From NCBI RefSeq assembly GCF_003391135.1, contig NZ_CP031455.1:4247001-4311000 (forward strand): a DNA stretch of 64,000 nucleotides, read 5' to 3'. The notes under the pieces are model-generated. The model was not told the origin of the DNA and did no database searches. It saw only the letters and a program-made list of their open reading frames with translations. Position 1 is the first letter of the stretch, and every line of letters starts with the position of its first letter. The translations under genes were made by a program, and so were the position numbers. This DNA comes from Streptoverticillium olivoreticuli subsp. olivoreticuli (GTDB lineage: Bacteria; Actinomycetota; Actinomycetes; Streptomycetales; Streptomycetaceae). Shown here piece after piece: positions 10,588 to 18,780 of this stretch.

Positions 10588-12132
10588 TCACCGGTTCAGC
10601 ATCGACAGATCCTGCTCGGCCTCCGGGACGGCCACCGTGGAGCGGTCGTCCGGAATGGGCTGGATCGTGAACATCGGCACACCGTCCTTGGGCAGCGCGA
10701 GCATCCGCGAGGCGTGCACCGGACCTCCGGAGACCTTCTCCACGGTCACCGCGTAGGTCCCCTTGGCGCCGGAGGGCTCCGGCGGTTCCACGGACAGCGT
10801 GGTGCCCGGCTTGACGGTGTACGTCTTGCTGACGGCGGTGCCGCCGTCGCTGCCCGCCGAGGACGTGACCTTCACCTGCGCGGCTTCCTTGCCAGGTGCG
10901 ACCAGGGCGAGCGTGCTGCTCTTCGCGCGGTTGTCGGCGACGGTGCCGCGCTTGTCGATCGGCGGGGTGGCGGCGATGAAGGCCGTCTCCTGCTTGTCGT
11001 CCTTGCCCCGGGTGACCCGCAGCGCGGCGACGACCGGCGTCCTGCTGCCGTCCCCGGTGAGCAGCAGCGAGCCCGCCTCGCCCCGGGTGATGTCCCCGAG
11101 GTCGACGGCCGTCGTCATGCCGCTCTTGACGTGCAGCGTCTCGTGACCGGCCGGGGTGATCGCGCTGTTGGCCCCGGCGAAGCGCAGCTTCAGGTCGGCG
11201 TCGTCCCCGCCGGGCGCGAGGACGTAGAGGCGGACGGACGTGGCGTCGGCCGGGATGCCCGGGAGGACGGCGTCGGGGGACGCCTCGCCGGAGGACGGCA
11301 GCCAGTCGCCGCCGAGCTTCTCGTCGGACGCCTGGAGCGCCGCCCCGACCCGTCCGGAGCGGGCGGCCACATGGAGCGTCGCGCTCTCCGTGGGGGCGTC
11401 CGTGAGGGTCGACAGGAGCACCGGCACGGTGGAGCGCGGCGGGACGTTGATGCCCTCTCCGGCGGCCGCCTTGATCCGGCCGTCCTTGCCGTACATCTCC
11501 AGGTCGACGACGGCCGGGGTGCTGTCCGGGTTCGTCAGGTGGACGTAGTCCTGGCGGCTCTTGGCGGTGCTCGCGCCCGGGAACCAGAAGGACGTGTCGG
11601 GGGCCGTGCAGGTCAGCCCGTGCAGCCCGCGCCCGCTGCCCGCGCTCACCACGGTGCTCTGCTGCACGGTCCAGCCGGGTGCGAGCGTGCCGTCGGCGGT
11701 GCCGATGAGGGCGGGCGCGTCGGAGCGGTCCGCGGTGGCGATGGCGGGCTTGCCGGGCTCCTTCAGGGAGAGCACCGTCGCACCGGCCGCGACCGCGCCC
11801 TTGTCGTCCTTCTTCTTGTCCTTGGCGTCGGACTTGCCGTCGTCCTTCTTCGCGGAGCCCGCCGTCCCGCCCGCCGCCAGCAGGTCCGCGGCGGCCTTGC
11901 GCGCGCCCGCGCGGCCGGGTGCGCCGGCCGGGGTGAACGCGGTGTACGCCGTCTCCCCCACGTCCGAGGACGTGGGCGCCGGGCAGAGCCGCATCGAGCG
12001 CTCCACGGGCAACCGGGCGGGCGCCTTCGCGGCCGTGCCGGCGGTGCCCGCCGGAGCCTCGAACACGGCGACCCCGGTGACGGCGGCGAGCGCCGCCACC
12101 GCGCCGAACAGGGACAGGGTGGTGCGCTTCAC
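10588..12132 (-). CDS. DUF5719 family exported protein
   Basis: 514 aa, GTG at 12132 overlapping the glycosyltransferase stop (GTGA), so the two are translationally coupled. The N-terminus VKRTTLSLFGAVAALAAVTG is a signal peptide or anchor; a Lys/Asp-rich linker follows near residue 100, then beta-rich Ig-like repeats to the end. It carries no recognisable catalytic motif. Partnership with the upstream membrane glycosyltransferase suggests an envelope or glycan-export accessory role; this is inference from coupling only. Confidence 0.85.
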   Translation of the reverse strand: MKRTTLSLFGAVAALAAVTGVAVFEAPAGTAGTAAKAPARLPVERSMRLCPAPTSSDVGETAYTAFTPAGAPGRAGARKAAADLLAAGGTAGSAKKDDGKSDAKDKKKDDKGAVAAGATVLSLKEPGKPAIATADRSDAPALIGTADGTLAPGWTVQQSTVVSAGSGRGLHGLTCTAPDTSFWFPGASTAKSRQDYVHLTNPDSTPAVVDLEMYGKDGRIKAAAGEGINVPPRSTVPVLLSTLTDAPTESATLHVAARSGRVGAALQASDEKLGGDWLPSSGEASPDAVLPGIPADATSVRLYVLAPGGDDADLKLRFAGANSAITPAGHETLHVKSGMTTAVDLGDITRGEAGSLLLTGDGSRTPVVAALRVTRGKDDKQETAFIAATPPIDKRGTVADNRAKSSTLALVAPGKEAAQVKVTSSAGSDGGTAVSKTYTVKPGTTLSVEPPEPSGAKGTYAVTVEKVSGGPVHASRMLALPKDGVPMFTIQPIPDDRSTVAVPEAEQDLSMLNR

Positions 12133-15100
12133 TGCTGCTCGCTCCCGTCGCGGTGCTGCTGGTGGTGGCCACCGTCGCCGTACGTCGTGTCGTAGGGCTG
12201 CTGGCCGTAGCTGTACGGGTCGTACGGCCCTGCCGCGTACGGATCGGCCGGGTAGTGCGCCTGCTGCCCGTACCCGCCGCCCTGCTGCTGGTAGGAGCCG
12301 TCGTAGGCGCCCTCCTGGTAGGGCTGCTGGTCGTACGTCCCGTAGCCCTGGGCGTCGCCCCACTGTCCGTACTGCTGCTGTTGCGGGACGGCGGCGTACG
12401 GGTCGGCCGTCGGCTGTGCGTACGGGTCGGCCGTCGGCTCGGCCGCGGGCGGCTCCGGCGGCGCGGGGGCGGCCGTGCGGTCGGCCTCCGCGGCGGCGCG
12501 CAGGCGGCGGGCGCGGCGGCCCTCGCCCGCGGCGGGCTGTGCCGGTACGGACGGTGCCGCGGGCGCGGGGGCGGCGGCCGCCGGGGCGGCCGTCTCCGGC
12601 AGGTCGTCGTCGATCTCGCGGCGGCGGCCCGGCAGGGCGAGCACCACGAGAACGGCCGCGAGGATTCCTTGCGTCCACAGCCACGCCGTGTGGGTCAGGG
12701 GCGCCTGGTAGGTCAGGGCGAGCTTGCCGCCGCCGGAGGGCAGTTCGAAGCCCTGTGCCCAGCCGTCGACGGTGGTGCTCTTGAGCGCGCGGCCGTCGAG
12801 GGTGGCCTGCCAGCCGGGCGCGGCCTTGTCGGCGACGCGCAGGACGCGGCCCCGGGGGCCGTCCGGGACGGTGGTGTGCGCCTCGACGGGCCCGGAGGCG
12901 ACCGTCACGGGGGCGGACTGCTGCGCGGCGCCCTGATGGTCGCCGGGCGTGATGGTGACGCGGGCGACGGCCCGGTCGACCCGCCACAGCGAGCTGCGGT
13001 CCTGCTGGCTGAGCCGGGTGAGGCCGGGGGTGGTGTCCAGGACCCGGCCCATGGCGCCGGGCGCGCTGTCGCGCACGAGGACGTAGCCGACGGCGTAGTC
13101 GCCGAGCAGGCCCGCCTGGTCGGCTCCGGAGCCCGCGACGAGACCGGCGACGACGGTGTCGAGCTTCTTGTCGCGCCCGGCGGCCGCGGCCAGTTCGGCG
13201 TCGCCGGTCCGGGCGCCGGAGCCCCGGACGAGGGTGTAGTTCACGTGCCCGTCGGTGCCGTCGAGCACCAGGGTGCGGGCCTGGTCGCGGGTGCCCGCCT
13301 CCTCCGCGACGAACGCCGGGACCTGCTCCGGGGAGCGCCGCTCCAGCGGTCCGTCCGCCCCGGCCACCATCCAGACGACGGCGGCGACCAGCGGGCCCGC
13401 GGCCGCGGTGACGGCGATGAGGGCGGCGACGGGCTGCCGCCAGCCGAAGCTGAGCGCGGCGACGCGCTCGCGGGCGCCCTCGGCGCCCACGACGGCCGCC
13501 GCGACGAGGGCGAGGCAGTGGACGAGGGTGGCGGGTCCTGCCCAGCCGCTGCCGTTGGCCAGGGCCGCGCAGAGGAGGGCGGCGAGCGCCACCGCCCAGG
13601 CCGTACGGACCGCGCGGGCCCGGTCGGCGCGCAGCAGGGCGGCGAGGGCGGCCAGGACGACGCCGGTGAAGAGCAGGCCGCCGAAGGTCTTCGGGCCGCC
13701 GGGGTCGCCCGCGAGCAGCTGCCAGGGCGCGGTCGTGCCGTGCCCGTAGTCGATGCCCGCCTCGGCGAAGAAGCGGCCGGGGTGCGCGAACAGCCCCAGC
13801 GACCAGGGGGCGAGCACGAGGACCGGGGTGAGGGCCACCGCGAGGAAGCGCGGCCCGTGGACGGACAGCTGCGCGCCGCCGCCCCGCACGGCGTGCACGG
13901 CGAGCGCGCCGAGGCCCAGGACGACGGCGAGCGGCCATACGACCGGGGTGAAGGCGGTGGTGACGGTGAGCAGGAGCGCGTACGTCCAGGAGGCGCGCCA
14001 GGTGGGGCGGGCGCCGGGGACGCGGAGTCCGGTGGCGGCCACGGCCGCGCGGGCCATGAGCGGCAGCAGTATGGCGAGGACGGCGGTGCCGAGCCTGCCG
14101 GTGGCGAGGGCGCCGGTGGCGGCGGGCAGGAAGGCGTACGCGACGCTCGCCCAGGCGCGCAGGAGGCGGGAGGAGACGAGCGGGCGGGAGGCGAAGTAGG
14201 CGGTGAGTCCGGCCAGGGGCACGGAGCAGACCAGCAGGAGGGTGAGGGTGAAGCCGGTGGAGCCGAGGAAGAGCGTGCCCAGGGCGGCCAGCACGGCCAG
14301 GTAGGGCGGTGCGCTGCCGGTGTTGCCGACGCCGATCGGGTGCCAGCCGTCGGCGTAGCGCGCCCAGAGGCCGGAGACGCCGTCGGGCACGGGCAGCAGG
14401 GCGCCGCCGGACAGCGAGCCGCCGCCGAACAGCCCGCGGCAGGCGACCACCGAGACGAGCAGCAGGAGCGCGAAGAGGACGGGGGCCGGCTTGCGGGCGA
14501 TGCGCTTCAGCCGGGTGAACTGTTCGACCTCGAGGAAGTCCGCGTCGTCGCCGCCGGGTCCGGATTCGACGGCTCCGTGGCGTCCGGCGGAGGAGAGGTC
14601 TGCTTCGGAGCGGCCGCTCAGGTTGCTCGCGAGCTGTTCGACGGTGGCCCGGACGGTGGCGCCGGGCGGCGGGAAGAGCGGTCTCAGCTCGCTCGTGGCG
14701 ACGGCGGGCGCGCCCCGCCGCTTGCGGGCGGCGCGGAGCCGGCCGGGGCGCAGGAGGGTGCCGAAGAGTCCGGTGAGTTCGTCGAGTGCCTGTCCGGGGG
14801 CCTTGCCGAGGAGGTAGCCGACGGTCCGCAGCAGGGTGCCGAGGACGAGCCGGAGCATGACGTACGGCAGGAGCGGGCCGCGGGTGTTGGCGAGGAGGGC
14901 GTAGACGGCGCCCGCCTTGTCGACGCGGTGCGGGTTCACGGCCGAGCGGCCGGCGCAGTCGACGGGGCGGCGTTCGCGGGCGGCGGCCTCTGCGTGCCGC
15001 ATGACGGCGTCGGGCGCGACGATCACGCGGTGCCCGGCGGCGTGCGCGCGCCAGCACAGGTCGACGTCGTCGCGCATGAGGGGCAGCCGTGGGTCGAAGC

Positions 15101-15845
15101 CGCCGAGCTGTTCGTAGACGTCGCGGCGGACGAGCATGCCCGCGGTGGAGACGGCCAGCACGGGCCGCACCTGGTCGTGCTGGCCCTGGTCCTGTTCGCG
15201 GCGCTCCAGGCCGGTCCAGCGGCGGCCGCTGCGGGCGATGGAGACGCCGACCTCCAGCAGCTGTCTGCGGTCGTACCAGCTGCGGAGCTTGGGTCCGATG
15301 ACGGCGGCGTCGGGTTCCGCGTCGGCGACGCGCAGCAGTTCGTGCAGGGCGCCGGGGTCGGGGGCGCAGTCGTCGTGGAGCAGCCACAGCCACTGGACGG
15401 GGTCGAGGTCGTCGTGGCGGTGGTCGGTGTGGCCGCCCTGGTCGTAGGAGTCCTCGCGCCAGGTGCGGCTGACGGGGTCCCAGCCGCTGGAGCGCTTGAG
15501 GTACGGCAGTTCCTCGGGGTCCGGCGCGGGGACCGAGCGGACGGCCTCGTCGACGGCGGCGCCGAATCCGGCGCGGCGGGCGAGGTGCAGGACGCGGTCC
15601 GCGCCGAGGGCCTCGGCGAGCAGCCGCGCGGAGTCGTCGGTGCTGCTGGTGTCGGCGGCGACGGCGCTCTGGACGGGCCGTTCCTGGCCGAGCAGTCCGG
15701 ACAGCGCGTCGGGCAGCCAGCGGGCGCCGTCGTGGGCGACGAGCACGGCGGTGACGACGTGGCGCGGGAACGCCGGGGGGACGGCGGGGTCGAACGTGGC
15801 AGAGGTGGCCGGGTAGTGGGCCGCCGTATTGCTGTGCACGGACAT
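12129..15845 (-). CDS. Very large family 2 glycosyltransferase with multi-TM domain
   Basis: 1238 aa. A GT2 domain occupies about residues 28-330 (VTAVLVAHDGARWLPD, WLLHDDCAPDPGAL with the DDC/DXD-like site, and MRDDVDLCWRAHAAGH). A long polytopic region with roughly a dozen hydrophobic spans follows (about 460-1060), then a cytoplasmic Ala/Pro stretch and a final ~90 residues extremely rich in Tyr, Gln, Gly and Asp. It probably moves a sugar onto a lipid or envelope acceptor. ATG 15845 has GGAGG twelve bases upstream. Coupled to the DUF5719 gene. The acceptor and sugar are unknown. Confidence 0.88.
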   Translation of the reverse strand: MSVHSNTAAHYPATSATFDPAVPPAFPRHVVTAVLVAHDGARWLPDALSGLLGQERPVQSAVAADTSSTDDSARLLAEALGADRVLHLARRAGFGAAVDEAVRSVPAPDPEELPYLKRSSGWDPVSRTWREDSYDQGGHTDHRHDDLDPVQWLWLLHDDCAPDPGALHELLRVADAEPDAAVIGPKLRSWYDRRQLLEVGVSIARSGRRWTGLERREQDQGQHDQVRPVLAVSTAGMLVRRDVYEQLGGFDPRLPLMRDDVDLCWRAHAAGHRVIVAPDAVMRHAEAAARERRPVDCAGRSAVNPHRVDKAGAVYALLANTRGPLLPYVMLRLVLGTLLRTVGYLLGKAPGQALDELTGLFGTLLRPGRLRAARKRRGAPAVATSELRPLFPPPGATVRATVEQLASNLSGRSEADLSSAGRHGAVESGPGGDDADFLEVEQFTRLKRIARKPAPVLFALLLLVSVVACRGLFGGGSLSGGALLPVPDGVSGLWARYADGWHPIGVGNTGSAPPYLAVLAALGTLFLGSTGFTLTLLLVCSVPLAGLTAYFASRPLVSSRLLRAWASVAYAFLPAATGALATGRLGTAVLAILLPLMARAAVAATGLRVPGARPTWRASWTYALLLTVTTAFTPVVWPLAVVLGLGALAVHAVRGGGAQLSVHGPRFLAVALTPVLVLAPWSLGLFAHPGRFFAEAGIDYGHGTTAPWQLLAGDPGGPKTFGGLLFTGVVLAALAALLRADRARAVRTAWAVALAALLCAALANGSGWAGPATLVHCLALVAAAVVGAEGARERVAALSFGWRQPVAALIAVTAAAGPLVAAVVWMVAGADGPLERRSPEQVPAFVAEEAGTRDQARTLVLDGTDGHVNYTLVRGSGARTGDAELAAAAGRDKKLDTVVAGLVAGSGADQAGLLGDYAVGYVLVRDSAPGAMGRVLDTTPGLTRLSQQDRSSLWRVDRAVARVTITPGDHQGAAQQSAPVTVASGPVEAHTTVPDGPRGRVLRVADKAAPGWQATLDGRALKSTTVDGWAQGFELPSGGGKLALTYQAPLTHTAWLWTQGILAAVLVVLALPGRRREIDDDLPETAAPAAAAPAPAAPSVPAQPAAGEGRRARRLRAAAEADRTAAPAPPEPPAAEPTADPYAQPTADPYAAVPQQQQYGQWGDAQGYGTYDQQPYQEGAYDGSYQQQGGGYGQQAHYPADPYAAGPYDPYSYGQQPYDTTYGDGGHHQQHRDGSEQQ

Positions 15846-16237
15846 CGAGGTACGGGCCCTCCGGCCGGGGATCCGGGGGTCGCCCCCCGGAGGACTGCTG
15901 TGCGGTTGCTGGCTGCGGTCGAGCGGTGCGCTCGACGGGCCACCACACTAGGGCCTCTCCGGCGGTGTGCGCCCCCGCCCGTCCCGTCACCGGCGGCGGG
16001 CCCCCGGGGCTCTCGACGCGGTCGGGCCGGGTGTCCTCGGACTCCCTCAGGCCGATACCGGGGGTGCCCCCGGCCGGGTCGATATGCCGGGCACGGCCCG
16101 GTGGCCGCGAACACGGCGGTCCGCCGCTCGCAGTGGAACGCGACGGGCGGACCGTTCGTCATGGGCGGAGTACGGCGGCGCTATTTCTCTCCGGCGGCCT
16201 TCAATAAGACCGTCCGCAGAACTGTTTGTCCGATCTA
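15846..16237. other. Intergenic region with two palindromes between GT2 and whiB
   Basis: 392 bp, no gene seen. On the minus strand TAGTGT (plus 15945-15950) could be the -10 of the glycosyltransferase promoter. Downstream of it, in the leader, lies a perfect palindrome, GTCGAGCG 15918-15925 and CGCTCGAC 15929-15936. CCGGGGG 16058-16064 pairs with CCCCCGG 16067-16073 and may end the whiB transcript. Confidence 0.45.
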
Positions 16238-16501
16238 TCAGACCGCTGCTTTCTTGAGGCGGCGGCGCTCGCGCTCGGACAAACCTCCCCAGATGCCGAA
16301 GCGCTCGTCATTGGCAAGGGCATATTCAAGGCACTCCGAGCGGACCTCGCAGGCGAGACAGACCTTCTTGGCCTCGCGCGTGGAACCGCCCTTCTCGGGG
16401 AAGAAGGACTCGGGATCGGTCTGAGCGCACAGCGCGCGCTCCTGCCAGCCGAGCTCCTCGTCCGCCTCCTCGACCAGCAGTTGCTGAAACAGCTCGGTCA
16501 T
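16238..16501 (-). CDS. whiB: WhiB, Fe-S sporulation regulator
   Basis: 87-aa Wbl-family transcription factor that binds a [4Fe-4S] cluster and works with WhiA at the switch from aerial growth to sporulation septation. Cluster ligands Cys25, Cys48, Cys51, Cys57 are all present; the GIWGG turn is at 69-73 and a basic tail (RRRLKKAAV) follows. The sequence matches WhiB itself, as I recall it, rather than other Wbl paralogues. AGGGG lies upstream of ATG 16501. The long upstream region fits complex developmental control. Confidence 0.95.
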   Translation of the reverse strand: MTELFQQLLVEEADEELGWQERALCAQTDPESFFPEKGGSTREAKKVCLACEVRSECLEYALANDERFGIWGGLSERERRRLKKAAV

Positions 16502-16533
16502 GTGCGCCCCTCGTCTGTCATTTGCGTCCCCGT

Positions 16534-16563
16534 GCTGCCTTCATCAAGGCTGCCTTCATCAAG
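16534..16563. repeat. 15-bp perfect tandem duplication in whiB leader
   Basis: GCTGCCTTCATCAAG occurs twice in direct succession (16534-16548 and 16549-16563), 33-62 bp upstream of the whiB start. It is probably in the transcribed leader and could reflect slippage or a paired binding site. Confidence 0.9.
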
Positions 16564-16902
16564 TGCGGCAGAACAACACGGGTGAAATTACAAGTGTGCC
16601 GATCCGGGCCAGTCAAGCCGAGATCTGCTATTGGGCCCCTTATTCACTCTGCGGAACCAAAGCCAAGCAGAAAGTGTCCAAAACATTACAAGTCCGGACA
16701 GAACCAACTGCCCGCCTCGGCGGCCCCGTCCCTCTCCCGAAGGAGAGGACGTCACGCACGGCAATCCCGTTGCACCGTCCGGCCGAATCATGTTTATCGC
16801 CGCGACTGGTGCGCCACCTGTCCGCGGCCCTCGGGCCGCAAACCTTTCAGCACCCTCAGTTACCGGATGAGGTGAAAGATTAGCCCCAAAACGGACACCC
16901 GG

Positions 16903-16932
16903 TTGACAGAGCGCGGTCGCGCCCGTCACCTT
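16903..16932 (+). promoter_or_regulatory. Promoter for Cys leader peptide (TTGACA ... CACCTT)
   Basis: A perfect TTGACA -35 hexamer at 16903-16908 is followed after 18 bp by CACCTT (16927-16932), a weak -10. This places the transcript start at about the ATG at 16940, so the leader peptide would be leaderless. Confidence 0.55.
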
Positions 16933-16939
16933 TGGTGGC

Positions 16940-17026
16940 ATGCCAGCAATCGCCGCGCTCAGCCTGACCCGTGACTACGGGTCCCGCTGCGCTGTGCAGG
17001 CACGCTGTCGCTGTTCCAGCTGTTGA
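16940..17026 (+). CDS. 28-aa cysteine-rich regulatory leader peptide
   Basis: Short reading frame MPAIAALSLTRDYGSR followed by a Cys-dense tail with Cys at positions 17, 23, 25 and 28. Three of the four Cys codons are TGT, normally rare in GC-rich Streptomyces, which would make translation sensitive to charged tRNA-Cys. It ends 159 bp before a cysteine dioxygenase gene. A hairpin ACCCGT/ACGGGT (16967-16972/16977-16982) lies inside the frame, and a weaker AGCTC/GAGCT pair follows the stop. Similar putative leader peptides precede sulfur genes in Actinobacteria. The role as a cysteine sensor is inferred from position and codons. Confidence 0.7.
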   Translation: MPAIAALSLTRDYGSRCAVQARCRCSSC

Positions 17027-17185
17027 TGCCCACGAGCTCCGGCTGAGCTTTCCTCTCCGCTCCACCCCGCTCGCCCTTCCCGACCGTCCGCAGGGCCCGC
17101 GCCGCCACGCCCGTACACGTCCACACGTGTCCCCGCACCGCGTCCCACCGCGCAGCCCCAGCACACCCGCCGAGGAACCCCGCAC

Positions 17186-17713
17186 ATGAACAGCGACGTC
17201 CAGATCGCCGGCGACCCGCTCGCCATCCCGCACCTGATGCCGCCCGTCCCCGCCCACCCCGCCACCATCGCCGAGTTCGCGGGGCTGGCCCGCTCCATCG
17301 CCGCCGACACCGCCTCCTGGGCGCACCTCGTGGAGTACGACGCCACGAGCCGCTGGTACCACCGGCTGCGCACCGGTCCCGGCTATGAAGTGTGGCTGCT
17401 CAGCTGGGTGCCCGGCCAGGGCAGCGGGCAGCACGACCACGGGCCGTCCTCCGGCGTGCTGACCGTCCTTCAGGGGGAGCTCACCGAGGTCAGCTGGGGC
17501 AGCGGCGCCCACGGTGGCTCGCGGCGCCGGCTGCGCGCCGGTGCCCAGCGCGTCTTCGCGCCCGGGTACGCGCACGAGGTCGTCAACGACTCCCTCGGGC
17601 CGGCCGTCAGCCTGCACGTCTACTCCCCCGGCCTCACGGAGATGCCGATGCGCCATCAGCGGCCCGTATCGGCCGTGTTGCCCGCCACGGACCGGGACGC
17701 CGTACGCGGCTGA
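17186..17713 (+). CDS. Cysteine dioxygenase family protein
   Basis: 175-aa cupin. The expected reaction is oxidation of L-cysteine to cysteine sulfinate using non-heme Fe(II) and O2. Iron-ligand candidates are in QHDHGPSSG (His pair near residues 77-79) and the third His in FAPGYAHEVVNDS (near 131), followed by VSLHVYSP. ATG 17186 follows CGAGGAACC. It is preceded by the Cys-rich leader peptide, which ties its expression to cysteine supply. A thiol other than cysteine (for example 3-mercaptopropionate) cannot be excluded. Confidence 0.88.
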   Translation: MNSDVQIAGDPLAIPHLMPPVPAHPATIAEFAGLARSIAADTASWAHLVEYDATSRWYHRLRTGPGYEVWLLSWVPGQGSGQHDHGPSSGVLTVLQGELTEVSWGSGAHGGSRRRLRAGAQRVFAPGYAHEVVNDSLGPAVSLHVYSPGLTEMPMRHQRPVSAVLPATDRDAVRG

Positions 17714-17798
17714 CGCCCCCACCTCGGGATGTCGGACCCGGCTGACAGGCCCACCCGTCACCCGACCACCACCCCTCAAGGGCAGCCCTACGGGCTGA

Positions 17799-17804
17799 CA
17801 GACT
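17799..17804 (+). promoter_or_regulatory. -10 element CAGACT before cofD
   Basis: CAGACT is seven bases before the cofD ATG and no ribosome site is present, consistent with a leaderless start. Confidence 0.4.
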
Positions 17805-17811
17805 GTTCCGC

Positions 17812-18780
17812 ATGCAGCAGCGCATTGTGGTTCTGGCCGGCGGGATCGGGGGCGCCCGCTTCCTCCGTGGCCTCAAGTCAGCAGTCCCCGACGCGGACAT
17901 CACCGTCATCGGGAACACCGGAGACGACATCCACCTCTTCGGGCTCAAGGTCTGTCCCGACCTCGACACCGTGATGTACACCCTCGGCGGGGGCATCCAC
18001 GAGGAGCAGGGGTGGGGCCGGGCCGGGGAATCCTTCGCCGTGAAGGAGGAGTTGGCGGCCTACGGCGTGGGGCCCGAGTGGTTCGGGCTCGGCGACCGCG
18101 ACTTCGCCACCCACATCGTCCGTACGCAGATGATCGGCGCCGGCTATCCGCTCAGCGCCGTCACCGAGGCGCTCTGCCGCCGTTGGCAGCCCGGCGTGCG
18201 GCTGCTGCCGATGAGCGACGACCGCGTCGAGACCCACGTCCTGATCGACGACCCCGACAGCGAGGGCCGCAAGGCCGTCCACTTCCAGGAGTACTGGGTG
18301 CGGCTGCACGCGGCCACGCCCGCGCACGCGATCGTCCCCGTCGGCGCGGAGGAGGCCAAGCCCGCGCCCGGCGTGCTGGAGGCCATCGCCGCGGCCGACG
18401 TCATCCTCTTCCCGCCGTCCAACCCCGTCGTCAGCGTCGGCACGATCCTCGCCGTGCCCGGCGTCCGCGAGGCCGTCGCGTCCGCCGCGGCGCCCGTCGT
18501 GGGCCTCTCCCCCATCGTCGGGAACGCGCCCGTGCGCGGCATGGCCGACAAGGTCCTGGAGGCCGTCGGCGTCGAGTCCACGGCCGCCGCCGTCGCCCGG
18601 CACTACGGCGCCGGGCTGATCGACGGCTGGCTGGTCGACACGGTCGACGCGGACGCCGTGGCCGAGGTCGAGTCCGCCGGGATCCGCTGCCGGTCCGTCC
18701 CGCTGATGATGACCGACGTCGAGGCCACCGCCCGGATGGCCGCACAGGCACTGGCCCTCGCCGAGGAGGTGCGCGCGTGA
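17812..18780 (+). CDS. cofD: 2-phospho-L-lactate transferase (coenzyme F420 synthesis)
   Basis: 322 aa. It transfers a phosphoenolpyruvyl or phospholactyl group onto the deazaflavin Fo, giving (dehydro)F420-0. The N-terminal nucleotide-binding loop VVLAGGIGGARFLRGL, the GNTGDD motif and FPPSNPVVSVGTIL are typical of CofD/FbiA. ATG 17812 seems leaderless. Its stop overlaps the fbiB start (GTGA), so the two F420 genes are coupled. F420 serves many Streptomyces reductases, including antibiotic tailoring enzymes. Confidence 0.95.
   Translation: MQQRIVVLAGGIGGARFLRGLKSAVPDADITVIGNTGDDIHLFGLKVCPDLDTVMYTLGGGIHEEQGWGRAGESFAVKEELAAYGVGPEWFGLGDRDFATHIVRTQMIGAGYPLSAVTEALCRRWQPGVRLLPMSDDRVETHVLIDDPDSEGRKAVHFQEYWVRLHAATPAHAIVPVGAEEAKPAPGVLEAIAAADVILFPPSNPVVSVGTILAVPGVREAVASAAAPVVGLSPIVGNAPVRGMADKVLEAVGVESTAAAVARHYGAGLIDGWLVDTVDADAVAEVESAGIRCRSVPLMMTDVEATARMAAQALALAEEVRA

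Larger units (their letters stand above)
16502..16939. other. whiB upstream region with tandem and dispersed repeats
   Basis: 438 bp separating whiB from the divergent leader peptide. It contains a 15-bp tandem duplication (16534-16563), two ATTACAAGT copies 98 bp apart (16587-16595, 16685-16693; ACTTGTAAT on the whiB strand), and a GACAC motif on the whiB strand (plus 16674-16678), the known WhiA recognition sequence. It is notably A+T-richer than its surroundings. I could not place a BldD operator by eye. Confidence 0.55.

Noticed and set aside
10588..15990. Single 1800-residue minus-strand frame spanning the DUF5719 and glycosyltransferase genes
   Set aside because: Only its last 514 residues are real (DUF5719). 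The rest is Arg/Pro/Ala-rich antiregister reading of the glycosyltransferase, typical of high-GC shadows.
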